A stretch of 64,000 nucleotides of DNA from Massospora cicadina (GCA_022478985.1 JAKSZP010013605.1:1-64000), one strand, 5' to 3'; counted from the first letter of the stretch, positions 20,735 to 31,526 are shown. Translations and numbers: made by a program. The notes: generated by a model not told the origin, from the sequence alone.

Positions 20735-22261
20735 TCACGCCATCATGGATGGGTAGCCCCTGTACCTCTTGTGTGAACTGAGGGAGGGGCGGCCTCTTCG
20801 GGTTGTATGTCCACTAATATGAATTCTCCACTCTGCGCTTAGCATGGAGAGTAGGATTCGTTTGTAGTGGGTTTTGGTCCCGTGAGGACCTGTGGCCGAT
20901 GTGTGTGATGCGAGGTATTTCATCGGGGAGTGGGGGTTTGATGGATTGTTGAGGCCCAAGGCTCGGGAGAAGTTGGAGCAGGCCACGCGGGACCAGTGTT
21001 GGGATGGGAGTGTAGGAGCAGTGACAGCCGAAATCCAGGTGCCCAGGATCTTGGCGGCATGGGCTTTGAAGTCAAGTAGGCCCATGCCACCATGATGATG
21101 AGGGCCAAACATGACCTCTAGCCGTACTGGTGGAGGGCGGCCTGACCAAAGCCAACCTTGTAGCAAAGCATACAGGGATTTGAAGAAGCTTGGGGAGAAG
21201 GGGATGGCGTGGGCTCCGAACCAGACTTTGGATAGGAGCATAGAGTTGGCAAGAACAACCCTGCCAGTAAGGGAAGTAGGGTGGGCTCTGAGAGAGGCGA
21301 TTCGCTTCGTCACGTTGTCCAGTATATGGCACTCCATTACTGCTGACGCGTATCCACCTGCCTCCATCCACACGCCCAGATGGCGTACCGGTCCTATGGT
21401 AGGTCGTGGCACAAAGGGGAGCACCAGTGGAGCGGTGTGTTTTGAGTTAGTAAGGCGTGGATGTGGGCGAGCAGATGGGCCGGGTTGGGAACTACTTGCT
21501 GGGGCCCAGCAGTTCTGAAACCGACCAAGGAGGATGATTTCAGTTTTGGAGGCGTTCAGTGCCGCGTTGCTTACCCGGGAATATTCCTGGATGAGGGCTT
21601 CAAGCGCGCGTGCATCTTTGTTATTAGACACCCTCACCACGCAATCATCTGCAAATGCCATCATCTTGATTGGGGTTTGGCCTGGCACATGGACCCCAGT
21701 GAGTTGGGCATTCACATTTCGCAGTAGTGGGTCAAGGCTGAAGTTGTATAAGAGTGGGCTGAGGGGGTCCCCTTGTCGCAGGCCCCTTTGAGGACGGACT
21801 ACTTCCATTATGAAACCTGGACCACGCACTGCCATTGTCGCAGATTCCGTGAGCAGCATCACCCAGTTAATGAAGCGGGGAGGTAGGCGGAATTGTTGGA
21901 GGCAGGCCCTAAGGTATTCCAAGTTTACTCTATCATAGGCCTTTTGTTGGTCCAAGAATACAAGTGCCCCAGAGGCTGTGGACTGACACACATTAGCCAC
22001 AGAGTGCACGTTATCCCAAATCGACCTTCTGGGGATGAAACCAAATTGTTCTGGGGAGATGGTGGCAGATGCTACAGTCCCTAAATGGTTAGCCATGATT
22101 TTGGTTAAAATTTTTGTGTCAGTGTTTGTTAGAGAAATGGGGCGCCAGTTGGCTAAGTCAAGCCTATCCCCTTTCTTGAAGAGTGTGACTGTAAAGGCCT
22201 CATGTCCTCCTGGTAGGAGGCGCTTTTCCAACAGGCTTTGGTTGAGTGAGGCTAGCAGCAA
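20735..22261 (-). CDS. LINE-2 ORF2 reverse transcriptase segment, 508 codons open
   Basis: This is the longest open frame in the window. It carries all RT blocks: FKKGDRLDLANWRPISLTNTD, QFGFIPRRSIWDN, LVFLDQQKAYDRVNLEYL (catalytic Asp), RQGDPLSPLLYNFSLDPLL and MMAFADDCVV (catalytic DD), then the thumb and connection region (LGRFQNCWAP, RHLGVW, SLRAHPTSLTGRVVLANSML). It begins with a Met inside ORF2 rather than at the true ORF2 start, because LINE-3 has cut ORF2 upstream at 22391. The protein alone would lack the endonuclease. The catalytic residues look intact, so this RT was functional recently compared with its surroundings. LINE-3 carries a close copy at 25361-27273. Confidence 0.88.
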   Translation of the reverse strand: MLLASLNQSLLEKRLLPGGHEAFTVTLFKKGDRLDLANWRPISLTNTDTKILTKIMANHLGTVASATISPEQFGFIPRRSIWDNVHSVANVCQSTASGALVFLDQQKAYDRVNLEYLRACLQQFRLPPRFINWVMLLTESATMAVRGPGFIMEVVRPQRGLRQGDPLSPLLYNFSLDPLLRNVNAQLTGVHVPGQTPIKMMAFADDCVVRVSNNKDARALEALIQEYSRVSNAALNASKTEIILLGRFQNCWAPASSSQPGPSARPHPRLTNSKHTAPLVLPFVPRPTIGPVRHLGVWMEAGGYASAVMECHILDNVTKRIASLRAHPTSLTGRVVLANSMLLSKVWFGAHAIPFSPSFFKSLYALLQGWLWSGRPPPVRLEVMFGPHHHGGMGLLDFKAHAAKILGTWISAVTAPTLPSQHWSRVACSNFSRALGLNNPSNPHSPMKYLASHTSATGPHGTKTHYKRILLSMLSAEWRIHISGHTTRRGRPSLSSHKRYRGYPSMMA

Positions 22262-22375
22262 TGGGGATATATATTTATAATATTTTTTGTAGAACTCATA
22301 TGGAATGCCATCTGGGCCTGGGCATTTTCAGTTTGGCGCACCGCAAATGGTAGTCCATAATTTGTTCGGAGTAAT

Positions 22376-22391
22376 TAAATTCATTATTTCC
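22376..22391. repeat. Target site duplication of LINE-3, left
   Basis: TAAATTCATTATTTCC, identical to 27674-27689. The bottom strand at the left edge reads ATTT/AATT, matching the TTT/AA preference of L1 endonucleases. Confidence 0.92.
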
Positions 22392-22409
22392 AAAAGACTT
22401 TTATTTCCT

Positions 22410-22429
22410 GTTGCAAACACTTTTGCAAC
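22410..22429 (+). other. 5' UTR hairpin of LINE-3
   Basis: GTTGCAAACACTTTTGCAAC forms a perfect 8-bp stem (GTTGCAAA/TTTGCAAC) with a CACT loop, about 19 bases from the 5' end. LINE-2 has exactly the same 20 bases (complement of 30492-30511). LINE-1 has a slightly decayed version near 13187-13206. Preservation among copies suggests a role in RNA packaging, translation or 5' end formation. Confidence 0.7.
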
Positions 22430-22489
22430 CCGTATAACCCAAGACTAAATCTAGTTTGATAATCTCATAGAGGGGATTAGTCTGCGCCC

Positions 22490-23930
22490 ATGTCTGGGAG
22501 CAGTTGGGCAAGCAAGGCAAGAGGAGCAGGCGGAAGGCCCGCGGCCTCTAATGTTCGAAAATGCCCCAGAGAATCTGGCGGAATAGAAAAAAATCTAAAA
22601 AAACTGGCGGTCACAATTTACCCGGAGATACTCACGTGGCAAGCACGATGCAACCAGTACATCAACATGCCACATTCCCAGCCACTTTCGTCGGTGGAAT
22701 TTGGAGTCCGTGTGTATCTGGACATCCAAAAAACGGCCCTATGGGAAAAATTTTGTGAAGATGTATGCAAAATTTTCCCAACTGCGGTGTACATTGCACC
22801 TCACTCCATGTCATGCGGTTGGCTGGACCTAGGTTTTGAAAGCAAAATAGCAGCAGATGAGGCTGCAGCAGTGCACATAGTGGTCGACCTCCCTGAAGGG
22901 CAACGTGTCATCAAAACTAAATGCACCAGATGGACAAAATCAAACCAAATTTTCCTCACGTTTGACTTTTTGCCTACTACGGTAAAACGTGACATTTTGG
23001 AGCAACACCTGAAAGATGGTCTCGCCATATATGGCGAAATAAAATCTTTTGAAATGCAACATTTCATGCTGATGCCACACCTGTGCACTGGCAAAGCCAT
23101 CGCAGTTCTGACCTCAACCGAGGAGATCATGAAGGACCTAACCCATATCCCGCACTCCACCTTTATTGACATCGCAGGGCACACCACCCACCCATTCCAG
23201 GTAACTGTGGACAGCGCGCCCCCATTTGCACCCAATGTGACGCATTCATCCATAAGGCGCACGCATGCCTCATCAAAGAGGGCGTCACATTCCAAGAGCA
23301 CCCCTTGGCAGCCATGGCCAGCGGAGAGGTGCACTACAAACCAACTGCAAGCACCAAGGAGGCTTTCCTATGGGGAGCACAAGGCTGCTAACTATTGGTA
23401 AAGCCCATCTCCCCGCAAGAGCAGAAGAAGGCCAAGCAGGCCCATAGGACCACAGCCAAGGAAGCGGCCAAAGCCACCACCACCATCCCACACTCACAAT
23501 GCCAGGAGGACATGGAGACCTTCACGGCGGAAGCAACTCAGGAATCCATCACCCAATCAGATTGGGAGGCCCATGCCGAATGGGCCACTCAATCCAAGGA
23601 TCCGATGGGAGATTCGATCTCACCCAATCGCTGCACCCAAGCCCCGGTCAAAACTGACTTGGGATCTATCCCAACCAAAAAATTTTTTTTGCCTCACTTG
23701 ACGGTGCACCAAACTTATCCGCACTGCAAAAAATTTGTCTGATGTCAGGAAAACAAAAAGCAAAGGCCAAAGCCAACGCGACTCTTTCCGCAAAAATTAA
23801 CAAAAACCCCAATAGCGTTGCTGCTAATACCTGCGCGGCTGTGAAAGCCCGTGGGGACCTGGAAGAGGCTGGTGGGCCTGGGGGCCCACCCCTCGCACCT
23901 AAGGTGCGATGGAGGAAACCTTCACTCTAG
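22490..23930 (+). pseudogene. LINE-3 ORF1 (RNA-binding protein), two frameshifts
   Basis: The first 303 codons (22490-23401) are open from the ATG that follows GCGCCC. They start MSGSSWASKARGAGG, then have a globular domain with KTKCTRWTKSNQIFLTFDF and DILEQHLKDGLAIYGEI, probably RRM-like. The zinc knuckle seen in LINE-2 (CTHCDAIDHKAHAC) is lost here by a frameshift (text reads FAPNVTHSS). Stretches 23395-23742 and 23742-23930 continue with a Lys/Ala-rich tail (GKQKAKAKANATLSAKINKN) and end in a stop at 23930, overlapping the ORF2 start by 22 bases. It should coat LINE RNA. Confidence 0.85.
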
Positions 23931-26900
23931 GGACGTTGAATATCACCAGACTCAAGGCCTCCCTCTCCCGGGCTAGGAAACTGAGTTTTTTACAAACAAT
24001 TTACCCGTGGATATCCTGGCCATCCAGGAGTCTCACTGTCCACGAGGATCTGATTAAGCTTGGAAAACAATGCTCCTACCATCCCTATCCTTTTGGTTGA
24101 AGCACTGTGGGGTGCTAAATCAGAAAAACAGTTTTTTCAAATTTACATCTTCAGAAACATTCCTAAATGGCCGAGTGCTCATTGTCACCTTCTCATGGGC
24201 CGATGTTGCACACACAATCATTAATATTTACGCCCCAAATGGTGCACATGAGCGTCGGGAATTTTTCTCATTGGTCAAATCCCTCCCGCTACCCCCAATT
24301 CTTTCCTGATTGGCGACATGAACTGTTGGCTAACCTCACCAATGGACTAGTGGCCACCCTCACCCCATGCCCCACAGGGTCACGTAGAACTACGTGTTCT
24401 AAAAGCCACCCTTGGGTTAATGGATGCGCTTCCATGACATGCCCCACTGCTCAAAAACATGACGCGTCCCCACGTCCACAACGGCCAATTAAGGTCCATG
24501 ACCCGCATCGACCTTATTCTAGCACTGGCGAAATTCCAACCCCACATCTCCCACTTCAAAACAACAAAAATGGAATTTCTCCGACCACTGACTGGTCTCA
24601 ATAATATACCACTTACCCGTCACAGTTGCAAAGGCCCCACATTGGTGCAAAATCCGCCCCCCAGAGCTCGCGTCGCCAGGATTTTCCATGTGGGTGGAAG
24701 AGGCAACTTTGGCAAAATCGTTTGTTGCACCATTTTGCGTGGACCCCATTTCCACATGGGCAACTTTCAAAGAAGATACTATCCGCCACTATTGCCATCT
24801 CTCATCCAGATGCTCATGAGCCACATCGGCGGTTATATCATGTGCGCTGGCAAAATTGGCCCACTTGGAGTCCAACATTCCAGCCTCAGGATATAGCCCT
24901 GCATGGGGCCAGAAGTGGGCGGAGGCAGCTGCCCACCTCAACGCACTTGAAAGGCAACACAAACATCGGGTTTGTGTCTAATACAGGGCCACACGCATCA
25001 CTAAAGGTGACAAGTGCACCACATACTTCTTCAAAAATTTTTGCACCATGCCAGAGCGTGGCCTGAACACAGGTGCGAAGATCAGATAATTCTATTGTGG
25101 ACACACCGGCCAAAGTGACAATCAAAATGCAAGGATATTACTCCGAGTTATACTGAGCTGAACCAATTCAGCTGGCTGAAATGGCGGAATTTCTCGACAG
25201 AGCTCATATCAGCACCATTTTCTGATACCTGGAAATAATGAATTTAATTACTCCAAAAAAATTATGGACTACCATTCGCGGTGCGCCAAACTGAAAATGC
25301 CCAGGCCCAGATGGCATTCCATATGAGTTCTACAAAAAATATTATAAATATATATCCCCATTGCTGCTAGCCTCACTCAACCAAAGCCTGTTGGAAAAGC
25401 GCCTCCTACCAGGAGGACATGAGGCCTTTACAGTCACACTCTTCAAGAAAGGGGATAGGCTAGACTTAGCCAACTGGCGCCCCATTTCTCTAACAAACAC
25501 AGACACCAAAATTTTAACAAAAATCATGGCTAACCATTTGGGGACTGTAGCATCTGCCACCATCTCCCCAGAACAATTTGGTTTCATCCCCAGAAGGTCA
25601 ATTTGGGATAACGTGCACTCTGTGGCTAATGTGTGTCAGTCCACAGCCTCTGGGGCACTTGTATTCTTGGACCAGCAAAAGGCCTATGATAGAGTAAACT
25701 GGGAATACCTTAGGGCCTGCCTCCAACAATTCCGCCTACCTCCCCGCTTCATTAACTGGGTGATGCTGCTCATGGAATCTGCAACAATAACAATGCGCGG
25801 CCCAGGTTTCCTAACGGAAGTAGTCCGTCCTCAAAGGGGCCTGCAACAAGGGGACCCCCTCAGCCCACTCTTATACAACTTCAGCCTTGACCCACTACTG
25901 CGAAATGTGAATGCCCAACTCACTGGGTCCATGTGCTAGGCCAAACCCCAATCAAGATGATGGCATTTGCAGATGATTGCGTGGTGGGGGTGTCTAATAA
26001 CAAAGATGCACGCGCGCTTGAAGCCCTCATCCAGGAATTTTCCCGGGTAAGCAACGCTGCACTAAACGCCTCCAAAACTGAAATCATCCTCCTTGGTCGG
26101 TTTCAGAACTGCTGGGCCCCAGCAAGTAGTTCCCAACCCGGCCCATCTGCTCGCCCACGTCCACACCTTACTAACTCAAAACACACCACTCCACTGGTGC
26201 TCCCCTTTGTGCCACGACCTACCATAGGACTGGTACGCCATCTAGGCGTGTGGTTGGAGGCAGGTGGATACGCATTAGCAGTAATGGAGTGCCATATACT
26301 GGACAACGTGACGAAGCAAATCGCCTCTCTCAGAGCCCACCCTACTACCCTCACTGTCAGGGTTGTTCTTGCCAACTCTATGCTCCTATCCAAAGTCTGG
26401 TTCGGAGCCCACGCCATCCCCTTCTCCCCAAGCTTCTTCAAATCCCTGTATGCTTTGCTAAAAGGTTGGCTTTGGTCAGGCCGCCCTCCACCAGTACGGC
26501 TAGAGGTCATGTTTGGCCCTCATCATCATGGTGGCATGGGCCTACTTGACTTCAAAGCCCATGCCGCCAAGATCCTGGGCACCTGGATTGCGGCTGTTAC
26601 TGCTCCTACACTCCCATCCCAACACTGGTCCCACGCAGCCCACTCCAACTTCTCCCGAGCCTTGGGCCTCAACAATCCATCAAACCCCCACTCCCTGATG
26701 AAATACCTCGCATCACACACATTGGCCACAGGTCCTCACGGGACCAAAACCCACTACAAACGAATCCTACTCTCCATGCTAAGCGCAGAGTGGAGAATTC
26801 ATATTAGTGGACATACAACCCGAAGAGGCCGCCCCTCCCCTCAGTTCACACAAGAGGTACAGGGGCTACCCATCCATGATGACGTGATCCCCATTCGACC

Positions 26901-27273
26901 CCAAGTCCTATCCAGGGTGGACTACCTGGACATGATGGACATCCCTTATTCCACTGACACCCAAAATACTATCTGGAAATACGCACACCATCCTCTGTTG
27001 CAGCCTCAAGTCCGCTCCCATGTGTGGCGCTGCATGAGGCAGGTGTATCGTACAGATGAGCGCTCTAATACTTTACAGTCATCCTGTGTCGTGTGTGGCC
27101 AGTTTGGAACACTGTTTCACCGCCTGGAGAAGTGCCCCACTTCTAAAGTAATATGGCGCGAAGTCCACCGTCTGCTAGGCCAGGATCAAACACATCCCTT
27201 CAGTCTGTCAAGAGATATGTTTGCTTCATCAATGGCCTCCCCTCCAACCCTCCCTCCGTGCTCTGGTGGTTGA
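23909..27273 (+). pseudogene. LINE-3 ORF2 (endonuclease-RT-zinc finger), frameshifted
   Basis: ORF2 begins at the ATG at 23909 with ETFTLGTLNITRLK. The endonuclease part to about 25100 is broken into several frames (AHTIINIYAPNGAHERR, and the GDMNCWL equivalent at about 24310). The RT is open at 25361-25939 (FKKGDRLDLANWRPISL, FLDQQKAYDRVNWEYL, QQGDPLSPLLYNFSLD) and, after one frameshift near 25930, at 25933-27273 (MMAFADDCVV, RHLGVW, SLRAHPT). That stretch ends with the finger CVVCGQFGTLFHRLEKC (CX2CX7HX4C). Note GLQQGDP where the others have GLRQGDP. It should nick DNA and prime reverse transcription at the nick. Confidence 0.9.
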
Positions 27274-27673
27274 AATCGCCATGTGGACTATCCATACGAT
27301 TGTCTTGGATGCCATCGCTGGATCCATCCCCACCCTCCTGGAAGCTGTCCACAGATTCCGGTCTCATTTGGTGGATCACTTTCAAGTGTGGATGTTTAGA
27401 TATCTCCCACCGCGTTGCTGACAGCTGGTCTCCTCCTGGTTCCTAGTCTGGTTCATCAAATCAGACCCCTTCCTCCACATGTGCTCAATAGTGGCTACGT
27501 CCCCTACACACGTTCCCTCCCCCTTCCCATAAGTGGCGTTCCCGCTGGCAACAAGAGATAGCATCGCTTCTCTGGGGTGCCTCCCCTGGTACTGAGTTTT
27601 GTCTCATCTGAGTCATATTCAGAAGTGTCCATCCCATGGTCAGCTTTCCCCAAAATAAATTTAAATTTAAATT

Positions 27674-27689
27674 TAAATTCATTATTTCC
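27674..27689. repeat. Target site duplication of LINE-3, right
   Basis: TAAATTCATTATTTCC directly after the (TTTAAA)n tail. LINE-2 sequence (GGGTATTGG...) resumes at 27690. Confidence 0.92.
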
Positions 27690-29012
27690 GGGTATTGGAA
27701 AACGGTACAGATATGAGCTCTGTCGAGAAATTCCGCCATTTCAGCCAGCTGAATTGGTTCAGCTCAGTATAACTCGGAGTAATATCTTTGCATTTTGATT
27801 GTCACTTTGGCCGGTGTGTCCACAATAGAATTATCTGATCTTCGCACCTGTGTTCAGGCCACGCTCTGGCATGGTGCAAAAATTTTTTGAAGAAGTATGT
27901 GGTGCACTTGTCACCTTTAGTGATGCGTGTGGCCCTGTATTAGACACAAACCCGATGTTTGTGTTGCCTTTCAAGTGCGTTGAGGTGGGCAGCTGCCTCC
28001 GCCCACTTCTGGCCCCATGCAGGGCTATATCCTGAGGCTGGAATGTTGGACTCCAAGTGGGCCAATTTTGCCAGCGCACATGATATAACCGCCGATGTGG
28101 CTCATGAGCATCTGGATGAGAGATGGCAATAGTGGCGGATAGTATCTTCTTTGAAAGTTGCCCATGTGGATTGGGGTCCACGCAAAACGGTGCAACAAAC
28201 GATTTTGCCAAAGTTGCCTCTTCCACCCACATGGAAAATCCTGGCGACGCGAGCTCTGGGGGGCGGATTTTGCACCAATGTGGGGCCTTTGCAACTGTGA
28301 CGGGTAAGTGGTATATTATTTAGACCAGTCAGTGGTCGGAGAATTCCATTTTCGTTGTTTTGAAGTGCGAGATGTGGGGTTGGAATTTTGCTGGTGCTAG
28401 AATAAGGTCGATGCGGGTCATGGACCTTAATTGGCCGTTGTGGATGTGGGGATGCATCATGTTTTTGAGCAGTGGGGCATGTCGCGGCAGCACATCCATT
28501 AACCCAAGGGTGGCTTTTAGAACACGTAGTTCTATGTGACCCTGTGGGGTGTGGGGTGAGGGCGGCCACCAGTCCGTTGGTGAGGTTAGCCAACAGTTCA
28601 TGTCACCAACTAGGAAAGAATCAGGGGGTAGTGAGAGGGATTTGAACAATGAGAAAAATTACCGACGCTCATGTGCACCATTTGGGGCGTAAATGTTGAC
28701 GATTGTGTGTTCAACATCGGCCCATGAGAAGGTGATAATGAGCACTCGGCCATTTAGGAATGTTTCTGAAGATGTAAATTTGAAAAAACTGTTTTTCTGA
28801 TTTAGCACCCCACAGTGCTTCAACCAAAAGGATAGGGATGGTAGGAGCATTGTTTTCCAAGCTTCCTCGGATCCTCGTGGACAGTGGGACTCCTGGATGG
28901 CCAGGATATCCTTGGGTAAATTGTGTTGTTAAAAACTCAGTTTCCTAGCCCGGGAGAGGGAGGCCTTGAGTCCGGTGATATTCAACGTCCCTAGAGTGAA
29001 GGTTTCCTCCAT
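27690..29012 (-). pseudogene. LINE-2 ORF2 endonuclease part, broken
   Basis: This is the minus-strand ORF2 segment upstream of the LINE-3 insertion. ORF2 starts at the ATG complementary to 29010-29012. Open stretches read EHTIVNIYAPNGAHERR (28659-28850), FLVGDMNCWL (28329-28649) and blocks in 28025-28593 including RPYSSTSKIPTPH. These match the APE-like endonuclease order of LINE-1 and LINE-3 (sensor Asn-Ile-Tyr-Ala-Pro and GDMN catalytic block). Frame changes separate them. The RT lies at 20735-22261, on the far side of LINE-3. Confidence 0.85.
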
Positions 29013-30431
29013 CGCACCTTAGGTGCGAGGGTGGGCCCCCGGGCCCACCAGCCTCTTCCAGGTCCCCACGGGCTTTCACAGCAGCGCAGGTATTAGCAGC
29101 AACGCTATTGGGGTTTTTGTTAATTTTTGCAGAAAGAGTCGCGTTGGCTTTGGCCTTTGCTTTTTGTTTTCCCAACGTCGGACGAATTTTTTGCAGTGCA
29201 GATAAGTTTGGTGCACCGCCGAGTGGGGCAAAAAAATTTTTTTTGGTTGGGATAGGTCCCAAGTCAGTTTTGACTGGGGCTTGGGTGCAGCGATTGGGTG
29301 AGATCAAATCTCCCATCAGATCCTTGGATTGAGTGGCCCATTCGGCATGGGTCTCCCAATCTGGTTGGGTGATGGATTCCCAAGTTGCTTCCACCGCGAA
29401 GGTTTCCATGTCCTCCTGGCATTGTGAGTGTGGGATGGTGGTGGTGGCCTTGGCTGCTTCCTTGGCCGCAGTCCTACAGGCCTGCTTGGCCTTCTTCCGC
29501 TCCTGTAGGGAGATGGGCTTTACCAATAGGTAGCAGCCTTGTGCTCCCCATGGGAAAGCCTCCTTGGTGCTTGCGGTTGGTTTGTTGTGCGCCTCTCCGC
29601 TGGCCATGGCTGCTGAGGGGTGCTCTTGGAATGTGATGCCCTCTTGATGGGGCATGCGTGCGCCTTATGGTCGATTGCATCACAGTGGGTGCAAATGGGG
29701 GGCGCGCTGTCCACAGTTACCTGGAATGGGTGGGTGGTGTGCCCTGCGATGTCAATAAAGGTGGAGTGCGGGATCTGGGTTAGGTCCTTCACAATCTCCT
29801 CAGTTGGGGTCAGAACTGTGATGGCTTTGCCAGTGCACAGGTGTGGCATCAGCGTGAAACATTGCATTTTGAAAGAATGTATTTCGCTGTATATGGCGAG
29901 ACCATCTTTCAGGTGTTGCTCCAAAATGTCACGTTTTACCGTAGTAGGCAAAAAGTCAAACATGAGGAAAATTTGGTTTGATTTTGTCCATCTGGTGCAT
30001 TTAGTTTCGACGACCCATTGCCCTTTGGGGAGGTCAACCACTATGCGCACCGCTGCAGCCTCATCTGCTGCTATTTTGCTTTTGAAACCTAGGTCCAGCC
30101 AACCGCACGACATGGAGTGAGGTGCAACGTACACTGCGGTCGGGAAAATTTTGTGTACATCTTCACAAAATTTTTCCCATAGGGCCGTTTTTTGGATGTC
30201 CAGATACACATGGACTCCGAATCCCACTGACGAAAGTGGCTGGGAATGTGGCGTGTTGATGTACTGGTTGCATCATGCTTGCCACACAAGTATCTCCAGG
30301 GAAATTGTGACCACCTGTTTTTTTAGATTTTTTTCTATTCCGCTGGATTCTTTGGGGCGTTTTTGAACGTTAGAGGCCGCGGGCCTTCCACCTGCTCCTC
30401 TTGCCTTGCTTGCCCAACTGCTCCCAGACAT
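28991..30431 (-). pseudogene. LINE-2 ORF1 (zinc-knuckle RNA-binding protein)
   Basis: The start ATG is complementary to 30429-30431. A stop lies early, where LINE-3 has a CGA Arg codon and LINE-2 has TGA (just after a VWQA block, near 30280), so this copy is disabled by a C-to-T change. The next part is open (29520-30227): globular domain with KTKCTRWTKSNQIFLMFDF, then PPICTHCDAIDHKAHACPIK, an intact CX2CX4HX4C zinc knuckle. The tail (28945-29655) holds KQKAKAKANATLSAKINKN. One missing C near 29030 shifts the frame before the ORF2 overlap. This copy shows best that ORF1 ends with a knuckle and a basic tail. Confidence 0.87.
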
Positions 30432-30491
30432 GGGCGCAGACTAATCCCCTCTATGAGATTATCAAACTAGATTTAGTCTTGAATTGAATGG

Positions 30492-30511
30492 GTTGCAAAA
30501 GTGTTTGCAAC
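30492..30511 (-). other. 5' UTR hairpin of LINE-2
   Basis: The minus strand reads GTTGCAAACACTTTTGCAAC, identical to 22410-22429 of LINE-3, 14 bases from the LINE 5' end. Confidence 0.7.
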
Positions 30512-30524
30512 GAGAAAGAAAAGT

Positions 30525-30542
30525 ACGCCCGCCTGTTTTTAA
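30525..30542. repeat. Target site duplication of LINE-2, right
   Basis: ACGCCCGCCTGTTTTTAA, one mismatch to 19937-19954. The integrase of element D resumes at 30543. Confidence 0.9.
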
Positions 30543-31405
30543 GGCAAATGTTCTCATTGTTTGCTGACTACAGGAGATCATCAGCGACTGCAGTACTTAA
30601 ATCATGACATTGTTTTGGTACGAACTCTTGGCAATTTTTAAATTACGCCATGTCACTCCACCGTGTACCATCCTCAGTCAGATGGCCAAACTTAGCGATT
30701 CAATAAAATCTTGAAACAATTTCTCCAGTGTTACGCCGCAATTGCTCATGATACCTGGGCAGAAGATCTTTCGTCCACCTAGTTTGTGTATAATAATGGA
30801 ACTTATGCATTTAAAGGATTCTCCATGTATGAAGCCACCTTAGGGTTAATCCATCATTTTCAGTTAGTCCGTGCCTTCACCTAGAGGTGCCAACTGCAGC
30901 TGACCATAATCAGCACATTTGTGATACACAGTCTTTGGTTTAGGAACACCTGACCGAGGCCATTTTTAACTATAAATGTTTTGCAGACCAAAAGTGTCTT
31001 CAGCGCCTAAGATTATAGTGGGAGCATACACCATGTTGGACAAGAGGCACTTGCACATGCAGGATCACTCACATAAGTTCGCAAGCAAAAACACAGGCCC
31101 TCATTTGGTAAAAGAAGACTTGGGAAATGGCGCTTTCCACATGAAGTTGCCAAATCACTGGAAGCAACACCCTGTTTTCTATGTCTCGCAGTTTTCTTCA
31201 TTAAAGGGAAATTCTGCTGGTAATCCGAACTCATTATGATCTTAGGATCAGAGGGAGCTAAAGTCAATGCCATTTTGGCCTTCCAGCGCTCATCAGATTT
31301 GTTCAGTATTTAGTTGCTTGGAAGGGCTACCCAGTTTATGAGAATATCTGGGTTGGAGCTCATGACTGCACAAATTGTTAAGAGCTTGTTGAGGGTTTCT
31401 ATTCT
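30543..31405 (+). pseudogene. Integrase end and chromodomain of element D
   Basis: At about 30655-30720 the text reads HPVYHPQSDGQT, the block with the catalytic Glu region of chromovirus integrases (the Glu is replaced by a stop here), followed by KILKQFLQCYA, DTWAEDL and FVYNNGTYAFKGFSMYEAT. The stretch 30976-31239 is the GPY/F-like domain: HKFASKNTGPHLVKED and LPNHWKQHPVFYVSQF. A chromodomain follows at about 31300-31400: QYLVAWKGYPVYENIWV and ELVEGFY, which keep the aromatic residues and WKGYP. Chromodomains steer integration toward marked histones. Several stops are present. Confidence 0.85.
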
Positions 31406-31526
31406 GCCCACCCTCAATGCTCCCTGACATCCCCCAAAGATTGTGACACTGATGGCAATCAAATTACCCAAAACCCATATGAACGATTTTCTTGCCCAGT
31501 TCCATGGTGGTGGTGCTCCACCTCTT

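Larger units (their letters stand above)
22392..27673 (+). mobile_element. LINE-3 copy, full length, nested in LINE-2
   Basis: This 5282-bp L1-superfamily LINE lies on the plus strand, with 5' UTR and hairpin (22410-22429), ORF1 (22490-23930), ORF2 (23909 on), 3' UTR and a (TTTAAA)n tail ending at 27673. It sits inside the ORF2 region of LINE-2, opposite in direction, so it is the youngest of the three. It carries several disabling changes of its own. Confidence 0.94.
19955..30524 (-). mobile_element. LINE-2 copy, full length, split by LINE-3
   Basis: This minus-strand L1-superfamily LINE is in two pieces, 19955-22391 (3' half) and 27690-30524 (5' half), together about 5272 bp. LINE-3 in the opposite orientation separates them. 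The 3' tail at 19955 is a TTTAAA repeat read in reverse. The 18-bp target duplication is in the integrase of element D. The RT half has the longest open frame of the window. Confidence 0.93.

Noticed and set aside
20892..21518. Plus-strand open stretches opposite the LINE-2 RT
   Set aside because: They are antisense shadows of a strongly conserved RT frame, with no motif of their own.
22392..30524. A single large palindrome or segmental inverted duplication
   Set aside because: Target duplications at 22376/27674 and 19937/30525 show two independent LINE insertions in opposite directions.
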